NCBI GenBank assembly: GCA_036346205.1
Contig: JARFJB010000113.1
Span: 567,001 to 631,000 of the forward strand
Length of the DNA stretch: 64,000 bases
Direction: 5' to 3'
DNA from: Vesta saturnalis
Taxonomy: Eukaryota; Arthropoda; Insecta; Coleoptera; Lampyridae
Shown piece after piece: positions 1 through 11,961 of the stretch (the first letter of the stretch is position 1; each line of letters opens with the position of its first letter). The notes beneath the pieces were generated by a model. The model had not been told where the DNA came from, did not search any database, and saw nothing but the letters and a program-made list of their open reading frames with translations. The translations under genes and the position numbers were made by a program.

Positions 1-255
1 TGTATGTGCAAAAAAAGTCCTTCTTTTGATTTCTTTATAAATAACTGCCGAAGAGGATTACTTACAATTTTCATTTTTAATGACCGTTGGTAGATGTGTG
101 CAAGGTACATTCATGCCAAATATCAAAACAATCAAACGCCAAATAAAAAAATTATAACATTCTAAACTCAGGTGTCTTGCTTTTTGAAACCGATACCGAT
201 AGTAAGTGGTTGCTTGACAAAAATAGTAGCTAAAACTATGCTTTCGGCGTTTTTT
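1..255. other. Left flank outside the tandem duplication, no gene seen
   Basis: AT-rich sequence with no recognisable coding region, RNA gene or repeat. Similarity to the second unit of the duplication begins only at about 256, so this stretch marks the left outer flank. A 70-codon open frame on the minus strand resembles nothing I know and is probably chance. Confidence 0.6.
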
Positions 256-906
256 ACTCAATTTTAACAATTTTTAACAATTCCAAAAATTTATGTAGTA
301 CTAGGTTAGGTACCTATATGTATAGAAAATTTATCCCGTTTATTCCTTTTTGAAATAACAAGTAGTTAATTTTCCTTGTATCTGTATCCATAATGCATTC
401 TTAGAAATTCTCTTTTGTAGGTATTGTTCTCTTATTCTCTAAAAGCAGTAAAAGCTAAATAGTATACCTGATCTTAAGTATTATGACAGACAACTGTTGT
501 CTGTGGTATTATTAACTAAATACATTTAAGTAAAGATTTAATGTACCAATCACAATAAGCTTTATACTTACTAAGAATTGCTTTTATTATCTTTTTAGTA
601 AAATTTATGTTTTCTTCCAATATTAAATTAATATGAATCTACCAACCGCGGCCCGCCGGGATTTTCCCGGTAGCCCGCCGGTCCTATCCGCCCTGAGTAA
701 AAGCACATGTTAAAGACTGATTCAGAACAGATTTAACAATATTTATTGAACTTATTAAGTTTAAAAGTGATATTAAACAAATGTTATGTTATAAACATAC
801 TTAATAGTGTGATTAGGAAGTGTTACAACTTAAATTAACATTCTAGATGTGGTTTAAGCATAAATGTTGTGAAACCAGTGGTTGAGATATAATTTTTCAA
901 CATAAA
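256..906. other. Non-coding left arm of unit A; GC-rich patch
   Basis: AT-rich DNA with no convincing gene. It lies just outside the P-like element and formed the left side of its insertion site. A short GC-rich patch at about 646-693 has several CCGG-containing inverted motifs, and copy B has lost about 17 bp there. The equivalent stretch in copy B is 16732-17367. Confidence 0.5.
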
Positions 907-1106
907 CCATAAGCATTGAGTACATGTATTGGGAAGAGCCGCAACCTTACGCGTGTATATGAAGCTCCGCGGGTGTCATGAGATTTAGATGGCCTTATTA
1001 GGCGTGAGAATTTTAGGTGTCATGAAAAATTCAGTACTGTGCGAAACACGAAAGGGGTAGCATCGCGCGTAGTAGCGAAGTACGTTTCAGAGACGGATTA
1101 GCCGAT

Positions 1107-1377
1107 ATGCCTAACGCGGGTCATCGTTGCAGTTATTCAGACTGCTATAACACTAGAATTAAAACAAAAAAAACATTTTTCACATTTCCGAAAGATTCAA
1201 AGCGGTTAAAAGAATGGGTTAAACATTGTGGAAATGCCGATTTAGTAACAATAGAAAACAATAAGTTGAAGAATAAATTTGTGTGAAGATCACTTCAAAG
1301 AAGGTGATATTTTAGTGGGGAAGAAAAGGAAATTACTTGCAAAGTCAGCTGTACCAATACAATATAAAACGGGTTAA
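1107..1377 (+). pseudogene. THAP-type zinc-finger exon of P-like transposase, frameshifted (copy A)
   Basis: From the ATG at 1107 the product begins MPNAGHRCSYSDC and carries the C2CH pattern of a THAP domain: the first Cys pair near residues 8 and 13, a Trp in KEWVKHCG, and a final CEDHF. THAP domains are the sequence-specific DNA-binding heads of P-element transposases and THAP9. The frame stops at TGA 1284. Moving one base there restores CEDHF and a basic tail to TAA 1375-1377, so one base is missing. The catalytic part of the same transposase starts near 5293. The piggyBac insertion and probably an intron lie between. Confidence 0.8.
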
Positions 1378-1578
1378 TATATACATATATATTATCTACA
1401 GGGTGCGACATATCGCTTAGACAAACTTAGCTTATATAAATCTCTAAATGAGACCAACATAAGAAAAAAGTTTTTAATATTGAAAGCATTGATTGTGTGT
1501 ATAATTAATGATTGAAAGTAAAGAAAATATTTTTTTCTGTTTCATTTTTAGAAAATCTTGTTCTAGTACTTTGGGTAA

Positions 1579-1899
1579 TTGTTGTCAATTAAAAATGAAT
1601 CTGTGTGCGTTTCGATACGTATAAAAGACAATAATGTCTATGCGACTTTTATTATCGCTGGAAACGGTGCCAGTGAATTTTACAAAGTAAATATGAGCAA
1701 TCAATTTAATTGTTTTGAATCTTATCATTTCTACAAATTGTTAGGTCATGTGAGCACACGTCAGGAATTTATTTTTTGTAAGCATAAAAAATTTAATGAA
1801 AAGCTTCTTTGTGAAAATTTCATTTGCAAAGTTTTATTGTTGTTATCTTTAAAAACTCAAAATATGTACGGAGGTACAAACGAAATGTATAAATCTTGA
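1579..1899 (+). other. Unrecognised open frame inside the P-like element (copy A)
   Basis: A 106-codon frame that opens with TTG. It is rich in Phe, Lys and Asn and has several Cys residues (CKHKKF, CENFICK). It is identical in the second unit. I do not recognise a domain. It sits between the THAP exon and the piggyBac insertion, where a P-like transposase would have linker or intron sequence, so it may be non-coding. Confidence 0.2.
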
Positions 1900-2270
1900 A
1901 ATTAAAACAGCGTCCTAATTGATAAAATAAAACACGTTATTTGACATGTAATTTCGCACTAATTGTGATTTAAAGTATCGTTTTTCCGAAAAATTTCAAT
2001 AAAACCCATAAAAAATTAATAATCCAAAACATATTAACCTGCAACGGCTACGGTGAAAGATGCGATCACATAGACTACGCGCCGGTCTGAGATACCGCTA
2101 AAGAAAATCTTTTTCTAGAAGCGATAATAACAATAAAAATGGTCCTATATTGATAGAATTTTATTACCAAAGTTTCAAAAATATTTTTCCAATATTTAAA
2201 AACAAAGAATTTTGTGCATACCTACTATTAAAAAAGAATTAAAAACTGAAAATATAAAAGATATTTGTTT

Positions 2271-3133
2271 TTATTTTTCTCCAGCGCCTACACAATTACT
2301 GCACATCTTTTTTGAGTGTTCCAAACAAATTGGTTTTTCACATATACGACACATGTAAAATGATTTTCTTTTCAGGTGTCTGGGACATAGGTAACAAGTT
2401 TTCTTTTTTACTAACTTTCCGTCTAATTCTGCTTTCTGTTGAGAGTCATCTTCCTCTATCCCTAACATATCGCCAATGCGCATTCTAAGGTTTTTTGGTA
2501 ATCTGGGATTGATAAATCTTTCTCGTAAATGTGGTTCAGTTAAACTTTTAGCTAATCTTTTGAGAAACTCCATTCTATCAATTTCTTGAAAATGAAAATT
2601 TTTATATAAAATATAAGCGTTAATTGTGCTTACATTTAAAATAAAGTAAAACACTGCCATTGGCCAACGTCTAGTTCGCCTGCTGGGAGAGTAGTTTACA
2701 CATTTTCTATCTAAACTATCGACTCCCCCTTTTGTTAAATTATAGTCCATGATGATCTCGGGTTTTCCTGTTTCTGGATCGTCTTCTAGAGCGTGATGCA
2801 TTGAGGAAATTAATACAACTGCTTTATTTGGCTTAGGAACGTAAGAGACTAAAGTAATGTCTTCATTGAAACCGTAGACCTTACTCTTAACTGCTCGTTT
2901 TCTGTTTGGGAGAAAACAGAAAGGAATTTCGGGCTGCCGCTTGTTCAAAGTTCCCAAATATGTCAGACCTCTTTTCTGTAATGCTACTACTGTCTCCAAA
3001 GATCCAAACCAATTATCAGCCGTGATATTCCTGCTGCTATTTTCAATTGGTCTCACTAATCTTACCACTGCTTGAGTTGGAATTTTAAGCTTTTTCTCTT
3101 CATTAGATAAATGTTTACCATCACTACCTTTAC

Positions 3134-3212
<79 letters not shown>

Positions 3213-4174
3213 CATTATAAAGGTAATTGTTTCTGGCATCGGTCAAACACAATATTTTGATGTCGTACTTTGCCGGATTTTTAGGCATGTATATTTTAAA
3301 ATGACACCGACCTCAAAACGATACAAGACTTTCGTCTATAGAAGCGTATGAACCAATAGTAAAATTTGTATGACTATTTTGAATAAAGTTTTGAAATAAA
3401 TCGCTTATCGCCGCTACAGGATCACTTTTTTTTCTTTCCTCCCTGTCTATGGCATTGTCAAACCTCAACACAATAAATTTTCAAATCGTCTGTTAGGCAT
3501 TGTGCATCTAAATATTTCACGTCCAGTGCCATCAGTGGCATAAAAGAGTCTAGGTTTTCATTTCCTGCTTTGAAAACTTCCGTATAAACCAAAAGGCCTA
3601 GAAAAGCTTTCATTTCTGTCATATTTGCTTCTTGCAAAGATGGATGAGTACAATCTTTATATTTTTGTCGAATTAGCTGTAACCTTTGATTTGTACAAAT
3701 TATAATTTCTTGGATCATGTCATCTGTGAACAATAAATTCCAAACGTCTATTATTTCTGGATTTTCCCCTAATTTTTGTGCCGGTTTCCGTAGTCCCGGT
3801 AAACTTTTTACTAAATTATGCTTTCTTGTTCTCGTATTACGAGGTGCTGGGGTTTTTGACCTACAAAAATAAGCACAGCCAATATTTCACCAGTTTACAA
3901 GCAAAACTTACCATTTGCAGGGATTTTTCTTCTGACGTCCGTAGTAATACTCTATCTTTTTGGTGTTCTGATTAACATTTTCTTCGGTCGATTCAATATC
4001 ACATTCATTCTCAATTTCCGATAGTTCAGATTCACTTTCGTGTTCACTGTTTAGTACAAAACCTTCATCAGCGTCACTAAACATTTCATCTTCTTCAGTC
4101 ATTAAATTATTACACCACTCCTCATATTTGGGATCATCAGGATGAATAGATGACGGTCCAGGCACCTGAGACAT
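2271..4174 (-). pseudogene. piggyBac transposase, disrupted (copy A)
   Basis: The first exon starts at 4174 (MSQVPGPSSIHPDD) and is acidic. A plausible intron follows, with GTAAGT just after the codons for NPCK and TTTTTGTAG ahead of the next exon. The middle part (MTEMKAFLGLLVYTEVFK) is typical of the DDE_Tnp_1_7 domain. The second catalytic Asp lies in ITADNWFGSLETV and the third in NLTKGGVDSLDRK. The C terminus is a Cys-rich zinc finger (CYLCPRH...CRICEKPICLEH...CSNC), as in active piggyBac proteins. Lesions: one base short near 3543 relative to copy B, where the frame continues as DSFYATDGTGREIF, and a 74-bp (TA)n tract at codons for AYIYSGK that inserts an Ile-Tyr run and shifts frame. 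It is not functional as written. Confidence 0.9.
3137..3210. repeat. (TA)37 microsatellite inside the piggyBac coding region (copy A)
   Basis: An uninterrupted 74-bp TA tract in the transposase codons that would normally read AYIYSGK. The seed TATATATAG is native to the coding sequence and appears to have expanded. The equivalent tract in copy B has the same length. Confidence 0.95.
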
Positions 4175-5292
4175 TTCTCACGACTATCTCAAAATACATA
4201 ACGTTAACACTACGCGCCGGTACCATATACCGCACATACAATTCGAATGGCTGTAATTTTGAGACGAATGTACTTGAAACGCTGAAATTGTACTGACGTC
4301 AGTCTCGTTCAATTGTGAAAAGGTACTGAGATCGGTAAAGTTCGGAGAGCATCGTTATTAATACAAATTAGATTTGAAATTGTATGCCGGTCTGAGATAC
4401 CGGCGCGTAGCCTTTGCGGGTTAAGAGGAATATTGATATAAATCACACATTTTGCACTTATTTAAAGTTAAACTCTTATCGCGATCTGCTTGGTCAACGC
4501 GCAAGAACAAGTTCTTTATGGATATGAGGACAATTTTAAAAATTTGTTTTGTCAAATCCTCAAAGAGTACATAATAATACATACCATCTCCAAAATTGGA
4601 ATGTAATTATTTTTATAAGACCAGAAAATGCGTTTGAATTTGAATGTTTTTGGGATCAAAAGATATAAAAAAAATTTTTTTGAAAAGTTGTTCCATATCA
4701 CCCACAAAAATTTGTTCATGCGCATTAACCGAGGAGATCGCGATACGCGTTTAATTTTAAATAAATGGAAAATATGTGAATTATATCAATATTTCTCTTT
4801 ATATGTTTTGGATTTTTAATTTTTATTGAAATTTTGGGAAAAACGATAAAAATTTATGGTTGAAGTTTATGGCTAACTTCACATAGGTAATTCGTTTTTT
4901 TCCATCGATAAAATGGAAATTAAATTTAAAAATCGATTTCTTTCTACCTTTTATATTTATTATTTATTACTATTAGCGTTACAGACGGATTATAACCGTT
5001 TATTAAACAATCTATAATTCTATTGTTACTTGTAGTAATTACCTGTAATTACTTGAATGGAATTGCAAATTAATTTATTTCCGCCTTAACCTTTGTGCAA
5101 TACTCCTAATTATACTAATAACAAAATATGCCAAATATACCAGAACAATAGGAAAATACATTCTTATACTTTTTAGATTGATTGATTTCGATTACCTCTT
5201 ATATAATTTGATAAGCTATACATTGACTTTTTCATTGACGTTGGGTGTACCTGTATGTGACCAAAAATAAGCGAACACGTTTGTCCTTTCAG

Positions 5293-7556
5293 ATGAAAAG
5301 ACAATGTCACTTCTTGGTCCAAATGCTTCACCAATAGGAAAAGAAAAGGATCCTTACTAGAACCCTCTTCCAGTAAAAAGTGAAGGAAACAAAAATTTGG
5401 ATTCCCCCAACCAGTCCAATCGGTATGACGATCGAATTACCTGTCAAAGCATACAACAAAAAAATTGCTGCTAGGTCATCACCTTGTAGTTCGACAGAAG
5501 ATGAATTGGAACAAGCAATCTTTAAGCGATCTGATTCGGATTCATCTTGTATTAGTGACCGAATTTTAAATATGCCGGACAAAAATACTGAATTATCACC
5601 CAAATGCAAGAAACTCTTTATTACGTTAAACGTGTTACGAAGGCGATTACGATCCTCTTTACAGAAAAATAAAAGATACAAATCTGCAAAGAAGAAGTTT
5701 TCGACGAGATCGATAATTGAAAATATAGTGTCAAAAAAAAGTGATTTTGTGAAGACTTTTGTAAAGATGCAAGCTTTTCACGAAAGAAGAATGCCTTGGA
5801 CAAATAAGGAGAAACATCTAGCGCTGTCCATATATTATAAATCTCCTTCGACATATAGGTTTTTAATCAAACATTTTGGATTTGTGTTGCCCGCTGTTCG
5901 AACTGTTCAAAATTGGCTGAAAGTGACCAACATTCCCACTGGCATAGACACTTACCTTATAAAGAACATTGGAAAGAGGTGAAATATATGACTAAAAATG
6001 AGAAACAATGTGTGATACTCATGGACGAAATGAGTTGTAAAATTAATTTAGAGTACAACCAATACTTAGACCGGGTTGAAGGTATTGAAGATTTGGGCCA
6101 CCTAGGAAGGAAAGACAAGCCAGCCAATAGCATTCAAGTCTTTATTTACGTGGTCTTTTGAAAATTGGAAATTGCCTTTATGTTACTATACGTCTTCAGG
6201 TCCAATAAAATCAAATGACTTGCAAAATATCATAAAAAAGTTATTGATCTAAAATTAACCCGCGAGGATTGGTAGCAGGTCAAGGGCCGGCAAACCGAGG
6301 AGCGTTTAATTTACTGGAATCTACAAAACGCGCCATTTTTCTTCGTAGAAAACCACAAAATTTATATGCTATTTGACACTCCCCATTTGTTGAAGTCCCT
6401 TAGAAACAACTTAATGAATAAAGAAATTAAATTTTTTTATAAAAACTGTGAAGTGTCATGGTCGGACATAGTGACAACCTACGAATTAGACCTAAAAACT
6501 ACGTCGACTCGTGCATTGCCTAAAATTACCGATAAATACCTAAATCCTACTAACTTCCAAAAAATGCGTGTTTTGTATGCAGCTCAAGTACTCAGTCATT
6601 CAACTAGCGCTGCTATTCGAACTGTTACTCATCTTAAACAACTGAAAACTGAGACTAGCTTAAACACAGCAAATTTCATTGAAAAAGTGGATAATATTTT
6701 TGATGCTTTAAACAGCCGTCACCTCACCGATTCGAATATATTCAGGCGACCGATTAAAGAAGGTAGTGTAGCTTTAAGAACCCTTACGGAATCGTTAAAT
6801 TTTTTGAATCAATTGAACTTTATTCGAGAAAATCCAATAAGAGACGAAACAACATCTACTGTATTGAAGGGTTTCAAAGAACAATAACTGCCATTTTAAG
6901 TATTTTCGAAGATCTGAAAAAGAATTGAATATAAAGTTTCTTTATACTTCATATCTAAACCAAGACCCACTAGAAAATTTCTTCTCCGTAGTGAGAACAC
7001 GTGGAGGGTATAATCCATATCCAAGTGTCACCCAATTTCGCAGTACCATGCAATTTATTCATTCGTTTGAAACATGCCGAGTATACTGTCTCTAATTGCA
7101 TTGACGACTCTCTGGAATTTCTGGTTATAGAAGAACGCTTGATCGAGGCAACTGAAACAGCGAGAAAAATGAAGTATTTAAAATGTAGAAGATCCTCCTC
7201 TTAAAAGATTCCTTTGAAGAAGTAGCATCTTTAGAAAATAACGACCCTAATGAATGTGCAAACACACCAACTTTTAAAACTGTTAATTTAGAATTTTCAG
7301 AGGAAGTTTCTGTCGCGTCATTACCATCTGTGAAACATAATGAAGATGTTGAAAGTGGAAATGTTTCTGTAGACATCTCAATTAATAATGAATTTGTTGA
7401 TTTGGAACTTACTAATAATTTTTATGTGGCATAGCCAATAAATTAGTCAATAAATATAAGTGTGACAGTTGTAAACAATGTATGCTAAAATTAAATAATG
7501 AAGTCGTAGAAGAAAATGAACTACAAATTTTCTATAAAGATTACGATTTAAAATGA
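5293..7556 (+). pseudogene. P-element-like transposase, catalytic and C-terminal regions, disrupted (copy A)
   Basis: A splice-acceptor-like CTTTCAG precedes 5293. Coding segments follow in shifting frames. The segment at 5380-5982 is a Lys/Ser-rich linker followed by WTNKEKHLALSIYYKSPSTY, the start of the P-type catalytic core. The next, in a frame that joins near 5970, has CVILMDEMSCK with its acidic residues. At 6366-6887 there is LFDTPHLLKSLRNNL, a hallmark of P/THAP9 transposases, then a helical region. A Ser/Glu-rich tail leads to a C-terminal ANKLVNKYKCDSCKQC block ending at TGA 7554-7556. At least four frame breaks and several stops make this a dead gene. The THAP head is at 1107-1377. 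Confidence 0.85.
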
Positions 7557-8144
7557 ATTTGCTTATGCTATGTCTATGCTACTTCGTGAAATTGCTGATC
7601 GAATTTAAAAAATAAAGGTGTAATTAATTTAAAAACAATTATTATGTCACAATTACTAATAAAGACAAAGACAAGTATTTATTTTAGTAATTTTAGCTGC
7701 CACTTAGATAAAGTTTTAAATTTAATGTTCAAAATGATGATAAGACGAATGTTAAAATTTGACTCGGAAAAATTAAGGGTGAAAAAGTTTCAAACCAAAA
7801 AAGTTAGGAAACTTTCATCGATATAAATGTATTAAATATTTGTTAAACAAATAAATTTAATATGCAATACTCTATTTCTCTTTAGATTATTAACCTTTAC
7901 AAACACAATTATGAAAAATAAAATATAGCATATAGCATTTTGGAACGCTTCATGATCGTTCAATTTTTCAGTACGGTACTGCAAGTGCGAAAACATTGCG
8001 CACTGCCTTTAGTTTCATAAAGTCCTCGTGCGAACGATGCCGCCACTTCTCGATGCAGCAACTTGTGCGCGAGGGAAGGAGAAAACACTATTCAATAAAG
8101 ACAGATATACTTTACATGTTTCAACACGGTAGTTGCGCCTCTTC

Positions 8145-8148
<4 letters not shown>
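7557..8148. other. 3' non-coding part of the P-like element (copy A)
   Basis: AT-rich sequence between the transposase stop and the right terminal repeat. AATAAA-like hexamers occur near 7610 and 7850 and could serve as polyadenylation signals. No further gene is visible. Confidence 0.45.

Positions 8149-8192
<44 letters not shown>
8149..8192. repeat. (TA)22 tract within the right terminal repeat of the P-like element (copy A)
   Basis: The left terminal repeat reads GAGTACATGTATTGGG. In the right one the corresponding bases are replaced by 44 bp of TA repeats between CTCAATG and CTTCCCAA. Copy B has the same length at 24602-24645. Confidence 0.93.
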
Positions 8193-8193
<1 letters not shown>

Positions 8194-8206
8194 TCAATGC
8201 CATAAG

Positions 8207-9172
8207 TTTTAGAAACTGGTCAATCCACATGTATTTTGGGTCATAGAATCCATTTTTGTATATAGTTTTCCTGTAGGAAGTAGAATAAGTTAGATGTAAG
8301 TAAATTTGTATGTGAAAATTTTCATGTTTGTTAAAATTTAGATAAATTAGCAATTTTATAAGGAAATATGCCATGTGAGGTGCCTATAGAAAGGAGATTT
8401 TGTATAGAATTAAAAAATAATTATGTTTTTACTATCTGGCCACTTATAAAAAGTTATGTATAAAAATAATAATTTACATATTTCTGAAAAATGATTAGCC
8501 AATGAGAATTAAGCAGTGTTATGTTTGTACTGACGAAATTTGCTAAGGTGATGGGTGGTTATTCAGAAGCTATATAAGAAAGTGGCAAAAAAATTTATAT
8601 CCTCTCTTGTAATTTTTCAAAGTGTGAACATGTTAGTCGAGGTGTACATGAATAAAAATTTAAGATCGATCATGTGGTTCGTATACCCTAAAAATTTTAT
8701 AATACTAAACAATGGAAATTTAAAATTGTGAATAAAAATAAGGTTCACGTAAATGTTATGTCGGTATACAAGTGAATGTAAATCGATTTATTTCAATTAT
8801 TTCGTTTAAATTAAAAATCATTTTAACCAAGTTATCATTGCGTTATTATTTTAATTAAAACAAAAATTAAAAAAGTTGCAAGTACATAATAAATTTGAAT
8901 GCAGATAAAATTACTGTATTTTCGGATAGTCGAGGCAATTTATTTAAATAAGGTCAACAGTGATTATCATATTAAATTGATGATGGCACAACGTGCTGAA
9001 GTTGTAGTAAAACATTACAATTTACTAACACAATCTCTATTGTTTCATCTAATCCAAATGTGGTAATTAATTTATTATAATCATAATTAAAATTAAAATT
9101 ATAAATATTTACCATCACAAAAATTAAATGGCGCTAAACGTGAGGCAAATCTTTATTAAATAATTTACATCG

Positions 9173-9175
<3 letters not shown>
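8207..9175. other. AT-rich non-coding stretch (copy A)
   Basis: The right side of the P-like insertion site. I see no gene, RNA gene or transposon end. The stretch has many short A/T runs and a TATATAAG-like box near 8570 (GCTATATAAG), with no supported transcript. The copy B equivalent is 24660-25629. Confidence 0.4.

Positions 9176-9222
<47 letters not shown>
9176..9222. repeat. (TA)n tract at the left edge of the 2.4-kb segment (copy A)
   Basis: 47 bp of alternating TA. It marks the point where similarity with the inverted copy at 49860-52223 begins. The copy B version (25630-25670) is 6 bp shorter. Confidence 0.93.
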
Positions 9223-9224
<2 letters not shown>

Positions 9225-11592
9225 AGATGGTTAGATATAAGATTAAGACAGGGATTTGAGAGTATAAGCTTGTAATTCTTATATAGAACAATTTGAGATC
9301 AATTACGGTATATTTACACTGCATTTATTTGAAGTATTTTGGTAAACGATTGAAAGAAATTGATTTGTTTTGATGAGACAGGCTTAATAAGATTTGTACA
9401 AGTTGATTCATTCATAAAAAGCATTCTGCTATGTAAGAAACATGTCAGGAAGGTTAAATGAAGTTATGTTTGTAAGTACGATTAAGTTCGTAGATAATAT
9501 TTCATTAAATTTACAGGTCACATAAAGTATTTTGGCATTTGGGTATTTTATAGATGTTTAGCACACAGTCTAAAGTTATGATTATATTAGGAACATATTT
9601 TAAGTCAGGTAAAATGCAGGAAAGTTTTGAAAATTTGAAGAAAGGGTTACGGTACGAACATGATTTAATTATTACTCACAATATTAGTGAAAATATAAGT
9701 GCAAAAAAAAAGGTAGTGCATAGTAAACATTAAGCACAATTTACACAACAATTTAAAATATGGATAATTACATGCAGATACATTTTTGTGTAAGATTTTT
9801 AAAGAAATGTGTTTAACAATATGGATTGTTGATGTGACAAAAATTTAAACGCTACAATAAAAGTGAACATTAGGAATATTAAAGACAGATTTTATAAGTT
9901 GTGTAAGTAACATTTTGATTAAAATGAATGTTAGATGTGTAAATTATATGAACATTTAAATAAGTTAGGTTAAGTTTTAAATTTAAGGTTTTTGCAAATT
10001 TATAGTTTATGGCATAAGTTGAGCTTAGAATAAATTGTTAATGTAATTAATAGGAGGTTTTCCTCATTTCCATGCAGCAATTTACTTTGTACAAGTCATT
10101 TGAACATAAATTTTTGAAAATGGGGTTAACTACACAAATTTCTTATATGAAAAGAATTTTCCTTTAAATTTAAGATATTGGAACTGAAATGAATGTTTTC
10201 TAATTCAAATTTTCGTGCAGATCACGAATATGTATTTAGTTTAAGTGTAGAAAGTAAGATTTTTTAGATATAAGCAAATTTAGATTAGGGTAAGTCAAAT
10301 CGTACATTTGTAACAGATATATATCAAGTGAGGTATCATTTTATGCGGAATCTTGCACAGATTTCATTTCTGTTTTTAAAATTTAAATCAGTAGCATATT
10401 AAGAAAGTTATAGCATAATTTGTGTTTTGGATAGGTTTTCAAATTGTTTGGACCAATCACAGACTTGGTTACTTTGTTTGTATTCTTAGAAAAAATTGAA
10501 AATTTTGTAGCTAACATGAGATTATATAAGGAATTGTTCCTAAACAGTTTCTCTCTTTCTCTCTTTTCCATTTGTTTCTCAAAGTTTAAATTTTATGACA
10601 AAGGTCAAAGTGTTGTGTTTTGTGTTAACACGTAAGTTTAAAACCACGTTTATATTCGGAAATCTTGATACGAGTTTAGTGAAGAGACGATAGTTCAGAA
10701 ACAATTGTTCTTAACCTACAATCTTAAATAAAGTTAGGTTACCGATAAATTTCCACATTCGTAAAGTTTGTTTCGATTTAAGTTTAACAGTTTGTTACGA
10801 TTTAAGTTTAACGTTTTTACAAGTTCGGTTGTTGTTATTTGTTTTTGGTTATGTTGTCGTAAATAAAAATTATTCAATTTTTTCGAATTGATGTTTATTT
10901 CCTGCTGCGACATATTAATAAACGATATTCCATATCGGATGCTAAAAAAGAAAAATGAATTAAAATAAACATTTTACAACCTTAAATAATATTTAAACCG
11001 TGAATTATTGAAACATTTTTAATACAACATTTAAATAAACTATAATAAATAATTTAGGGCTTGAGTGAAGACATTTAGGCAAATATAAGCACGATTACCA
11101 CAAGAAAAGCAACAATTTATCCGAAGGACGTTGATGAAAGTTTGGAAGTACTGCAGCAGCAAGTGGAACGGATCAGTAACATCGATCACAAACTGGAAGG
11201 AGCCTACATTTGTAAATGGAACCAGCTGAATGAACACATCCTTTTGAATATTTGCCGATGCACATGTGAGTTAAAATTTATTATTAACCCTTCAATCTAT
11301 ATTCATTATTTGTGTCCTGCATTTATATTTTATGTATAGGTGTAAATGTTTATGCAATAGCGGTGTAAACATCTGTAAAACAATTAAAATTTTAGTCTTC
11401 TTTCAAAATTTCAATTTCAATTACAAAATTAATAGATTCACATTTTTAAATTACCATTTAACAATTTTGACAGTTTGGTATTTGATTTCAGTTAATACGC
11501 GACGCATGCGTCATTGTGCAAACTTTAGTAAGTTTTATTTCACATACACGATATTTAATATAAAGTCGAATTTACATAATAAAGAACCATTT
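9223..11592 (+). repeat. 2.4-kb repeated segment with promoter-like and exon-like features (copy A)
   Basis: This segment recurs in copy B and, reverse-complemented and diverged by perhaps 15%, at 49860-52223. Conserved features include a TATATAAGGAATTGTTCCT-type core promoter box near 10525, a CT-rich start region, and a GTAAGT donor near 10632. There is also an exon-like block at about 11060-11269 that would encode LEVLQQ...LEGAY and is followed by GTGAGT, another block after TGTATAG at 11340, and an AATAAA hexamer at 11576 a dozen bases before the segment ends. It may be part of a long LTR belonging to the downstream gag, since a primer-binding site follows 190 bp later, or an independent transcription unit. 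No known protein is encoded. Confidence 0.7.
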
Positions 11593-11783
11593 CATAATTC
11601 CATTTGTACTTCTGAATGCAATTCAAGTCACATATTATTTTTCCAACAAATCAAATTGAACTCTATCCCCATTTGAGATTTGAGCTAGTTCGGTGCATAA
11701 TAATACATTAATAATTATTACAATTACTCATTTGAATCTTATCCCCCTTTACGATATACAACGTTTATTTAACATTACAATTT

Positions 11784-11794
11784 TGGCGCAGCAA
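11784..11794 (+). promoter_or_regulatory. Primer-binding site complementary to tRNA-Ser 3' end (copy A)
   Basis: TGGCGCAGCAA follows ...TTACAATT, which would be the LTR end. TGGCGCAGC is the complement of the GCTGCG-CCA end of animal tRNA-Ser, the primer of several insect Ty3/gypsy elements. A gag pseudogene starts about 170 bp downstream, as expected for the leader of an LTR element. Confidence 0.65.
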
Positions 11795-11961
11795 TGTGAG
11801 GGCCAGATTTGTTGGGAAATTTTAAAAAGTTAATAATTCTGAAGTTAAGTTTGTTGTTAGTTTTGTCCTTAGTTTTTGTGTTTATTTTTTTATTTAATTA
11901 TTATTGTTATATTTAGAATTAAGTGTAAAAAGGGGTGAATTAAATAGTTTGCATAAAATTC

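Larger units (their letters stand above)
2038..4420 (-). mobile_element. piggyBac-type transposon (copy A), nested in the P-like element
   Basis: Both ends abut the tetranucleotide TTAA (2034-2037 and 4421-4424), the obligate piggyBac target duplication. The ends are an inverted pair: CCTGCAACGGCTACG on the left and, reverse-complemented, CCCGCAAAGGCTACG on the right. At 2383 bp it has the usual length of the superfamily. The minus strand encodes a broken piggyBac transposase. A longer internal motif of the form CTACGCGCCGGT-N7-ACCG recurs near the left end, at about 4210, and near the right end. The element interrupts the P-like transposon, so it is the younger insertion. Both were then duplicated together. 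Confidence 0.92.
914..8199 (+). mobile_element. P-like DNA transposon (THAP type), copy A, with nested piggyBac
   Basis: The left end reads CATTGAGTACATGTATTGGG and continues into AAGAGCCGCAAC. The right end, reverse-complemented, reads CATTGAGTA, then a (TA)n tract, then TTGGGAAGAGGCGCAAC. These are terminal inverted repeats, one of them split by a microsatellite. The 7 bases CCATAAG flank the element directly on both sides (907-913 and 8200-8206), as expected of a target-site duplication. Inside are a THAP zinc-finger exon and a P-type transposase region, both disrupted. P-superfamily elements usually make 7-8 bp duplications and have ends beginning CA. Without the nested 2383-bp piggyBac the element would be about 4.9 kb. 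Confidence 0.82.

Noticed and set aside
2271..3239. A continuous 322-codon minus-strand frame with an Ile-Tyr run, as an intact gene
   Set aside because: The apparent start MPETITF is in the wrong frame. The true upstream frame reads ...NNYLYNAYIY, and the TA expansion only joins two frames by chance.
5328..5854. Minus-strand frames of 117 and 77 codons opposite the P-like transposase (also 21786-22312)
   Set aside because: They lie antisense to a recognisable P-type transposase and resemble no protein.
10525..10550. Heat-shock element in GGAATTGTTCCTGAAC
   Set aside because: The GAA and TTC half-sites are three bases apart instead of two, so the required phase is wrong.
11142..11676. Envelope gene remnant next to the gag element
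   Set aside because: The frame is short, the hydrophobic segment appears only in the diverged inverted copy, and no known envelope motif is visible.
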